Source of the DNA: JAQUOA01 sp037443785 | GTDB lineage: Bacteria; Bacteroidota; Ignavibacteria; UBA10030; UBA8401 | Length of the DNA: 64,000 nt | NCBI GenBank assembly: GCA_037443785.1 | Contig: JBBINR010000001.1 | Span: 1 to 64,000 of the forward strand | Direction: 5' to 3' | Shown: positions 63,541 through 64,000 of the stretch, piece after piece | Position numbering within the stretch: the stretch's first letter is position 1 | Layout of the letters: each line of letters opens with the position of its first letter | The notes under the pieces: model-generated | The model's database searches: none | Seen by the model: the letters and a program-made list of their open reading frames with translations, nothing else | Told to the model about the DNA's origin: nothing | Made by a program: the position numbers and the translations under genes

Positions 63541-64000
63541 ATGAAAACTTCTTTTCTCTTATGGCTGTGGACAATCTCAGTTTTTGCTCAATCCTCACCA
63601 TTTATGGATAAATCTCAAAACTTGAATATCCCTTTTCAAACAGGAAATTACGGCGTATCAATTATTGATTACAATAACGACGGATGGGATGATATTTTTA
63701 TAACAAATACTCCGCGCCTATTGGGAGGAGATACTTCATTTTGTGTCCTGTTAAAAAATAATGGGGGAGTTTATTTTACCGATGTAACGACAGCTGCCGG
63801 TTTACGGACATTTGGCAGTTTTAAATGCGGTGTTTGGGGAGATGTCAATAATGACGGTAACGCAGATTTATTTTTAGCGGAAGCATACGGCCTTGGCCGT
63901 TGTCATTTGTTCATCAATGTGAACGGCAATTCATTTAAGGAGGTAGGACTTTCTTCCGGTATTAATTTCACTTTACCCGCAGCAACAGCTGCGTTTGGCG
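63541..64000 (+). CDS. Exported FG-GAP/VCBS repeat protein, N-terminal fragment
   Basis: Open from the ATG at 63541 to the right window edge (153 residues seen). Signal peptide about 1-16 ending 'SVFAQSS'. Two calcium-loop motifs, 'DYNNDGWDD' and 'DVNNDGNADL', with 'FTDVTTAAGL' between them, are typical of FG-GAP/VCBS beta-propeller blades, often found in ASPIC/UnbV proteins and surface lectin-like proteins. Whether it ends in a sorting domain lies beyond the window. Confidence 0.85.
   Translation, partial: MKTSFLLWLWTISVFAQSSPFMDKSQNLNIPFQTGNYGVSIIDYNNDGWDDIFITNTPRLLGGDTSFCVLLKNNGGVYFTDVTTAAGLRTFGSFKCGVWGDVNNDGNADLFLAEAYGLGRCHLFINVNGNSFKEVGLSSGINFTLPAATAAFG

Noticed and set aside
1..64000. 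CRISPR arrays, insertion sequences, prophage genes
   Set aside because: No regularly spaced repeats, transposase, integrase or phage structural genes were seen.

Overview
The window most likely comes from an uncultured or little-studied member of the Bacteroidota/Chlorobi superphylum, close to the Ignavibacteria and their relatives. Four secreted proteins end in a type IX secretion (Por) sorting domain of the 'NYPNPFNPST...' type that is typical of this group. Other signs are an ECF sigma / FecR / STN-TonB receptor trio, TonB receptors with carboxypeptidase-regulatory N-termini, and a moderately AT-rich genome. No ribosomal RNA or phylogenetic marker protein is present, so the placement is inference.

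Region 1 (1-33319) is a large cell-surface polysaccharide locus. It opens with a WbpA-B-D-E set for a UDP-2,3-diamino-uronate sugar, a tRNA with anticodon CAU, and Ugd plus UDP-xylose synthase. After a 496-bp spacer full of repeats come an outer-membrane SLBB export protein and a Wzz-like chain-length protein. Next is a nonulosonate-type cluster (NeuB-like synthase, GNAT, TIM-barrel isomerase, CBS-aminotransferase fusion, NeuA-like CMP transferase, two Gfo/Idh dehydrogenases). The rest holds an unassigned possible transferase, an SGNH hydrolase, a Wzx flippase, a cupin plus aminotransferase pair, four glycosyltransferases, a methyltransferase, a Wzy-like polymerase, an epimerase, two exported carbohydrate-active enzymes and the initiating polyprenyl sugar-phosphate transferase. 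Together these describe a Wzx/Wzy-dependent capsule, exopolysaccharide or O-antigen.

Region 2 (33320-34153) is a spacer. It carries the same repeat family as the 5.5-kb spacer, a tRNA-Val with a strong terminator, and a degenerate tandem copy of that tRNA's 3' part and terminator.

Region 3 (34154-39646) is a cell-surface signalling set: ECF sigma factor, FecR anti-sigma, STN-containing TonB receptor, then a small secreted carboxypeptidase-regulatory-like protein with a sorting domain. Region 4 (39896-42990) is an envelope lipoprotein trio: LpoB-like, COG3014-like and LPP20-like.

Region 5 (43253-60903) is a uronate-utilisation locus. A GntR/LacI chimeric regulator sits next to palindromic operator candidates. 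It is followed by a TonB receptor, a secreted beta-helix protein, two exported GH31 glycosidases, and then uxaC, a hexuronate MFS transporter, uxuA, an SDR mannonate dehydrogenase, kdgK and eda. The cytoplasmic genes form a complete glucuronate to pyruvate plus glyceraldehyde-3-phosphate route. Region 6 (60918-64000) has a secreted GH16 glucanase, an exported Gfo/Idh-like protein and the start of an FG-GAP repeat protein cut by the window edge.

The best leads for something undescribed are: the nonulosonate-type cluster with a CBS-aminotransferase fusion and no recognisable NeuC/PseG/LegG step; the repeat spacers with covarying hairpins that bracket the polysaccharide cassette; the tRNA-Val relic whose anticodon arm has been replaced; and the glucuronate locus that lacks any classical glucuronidase.
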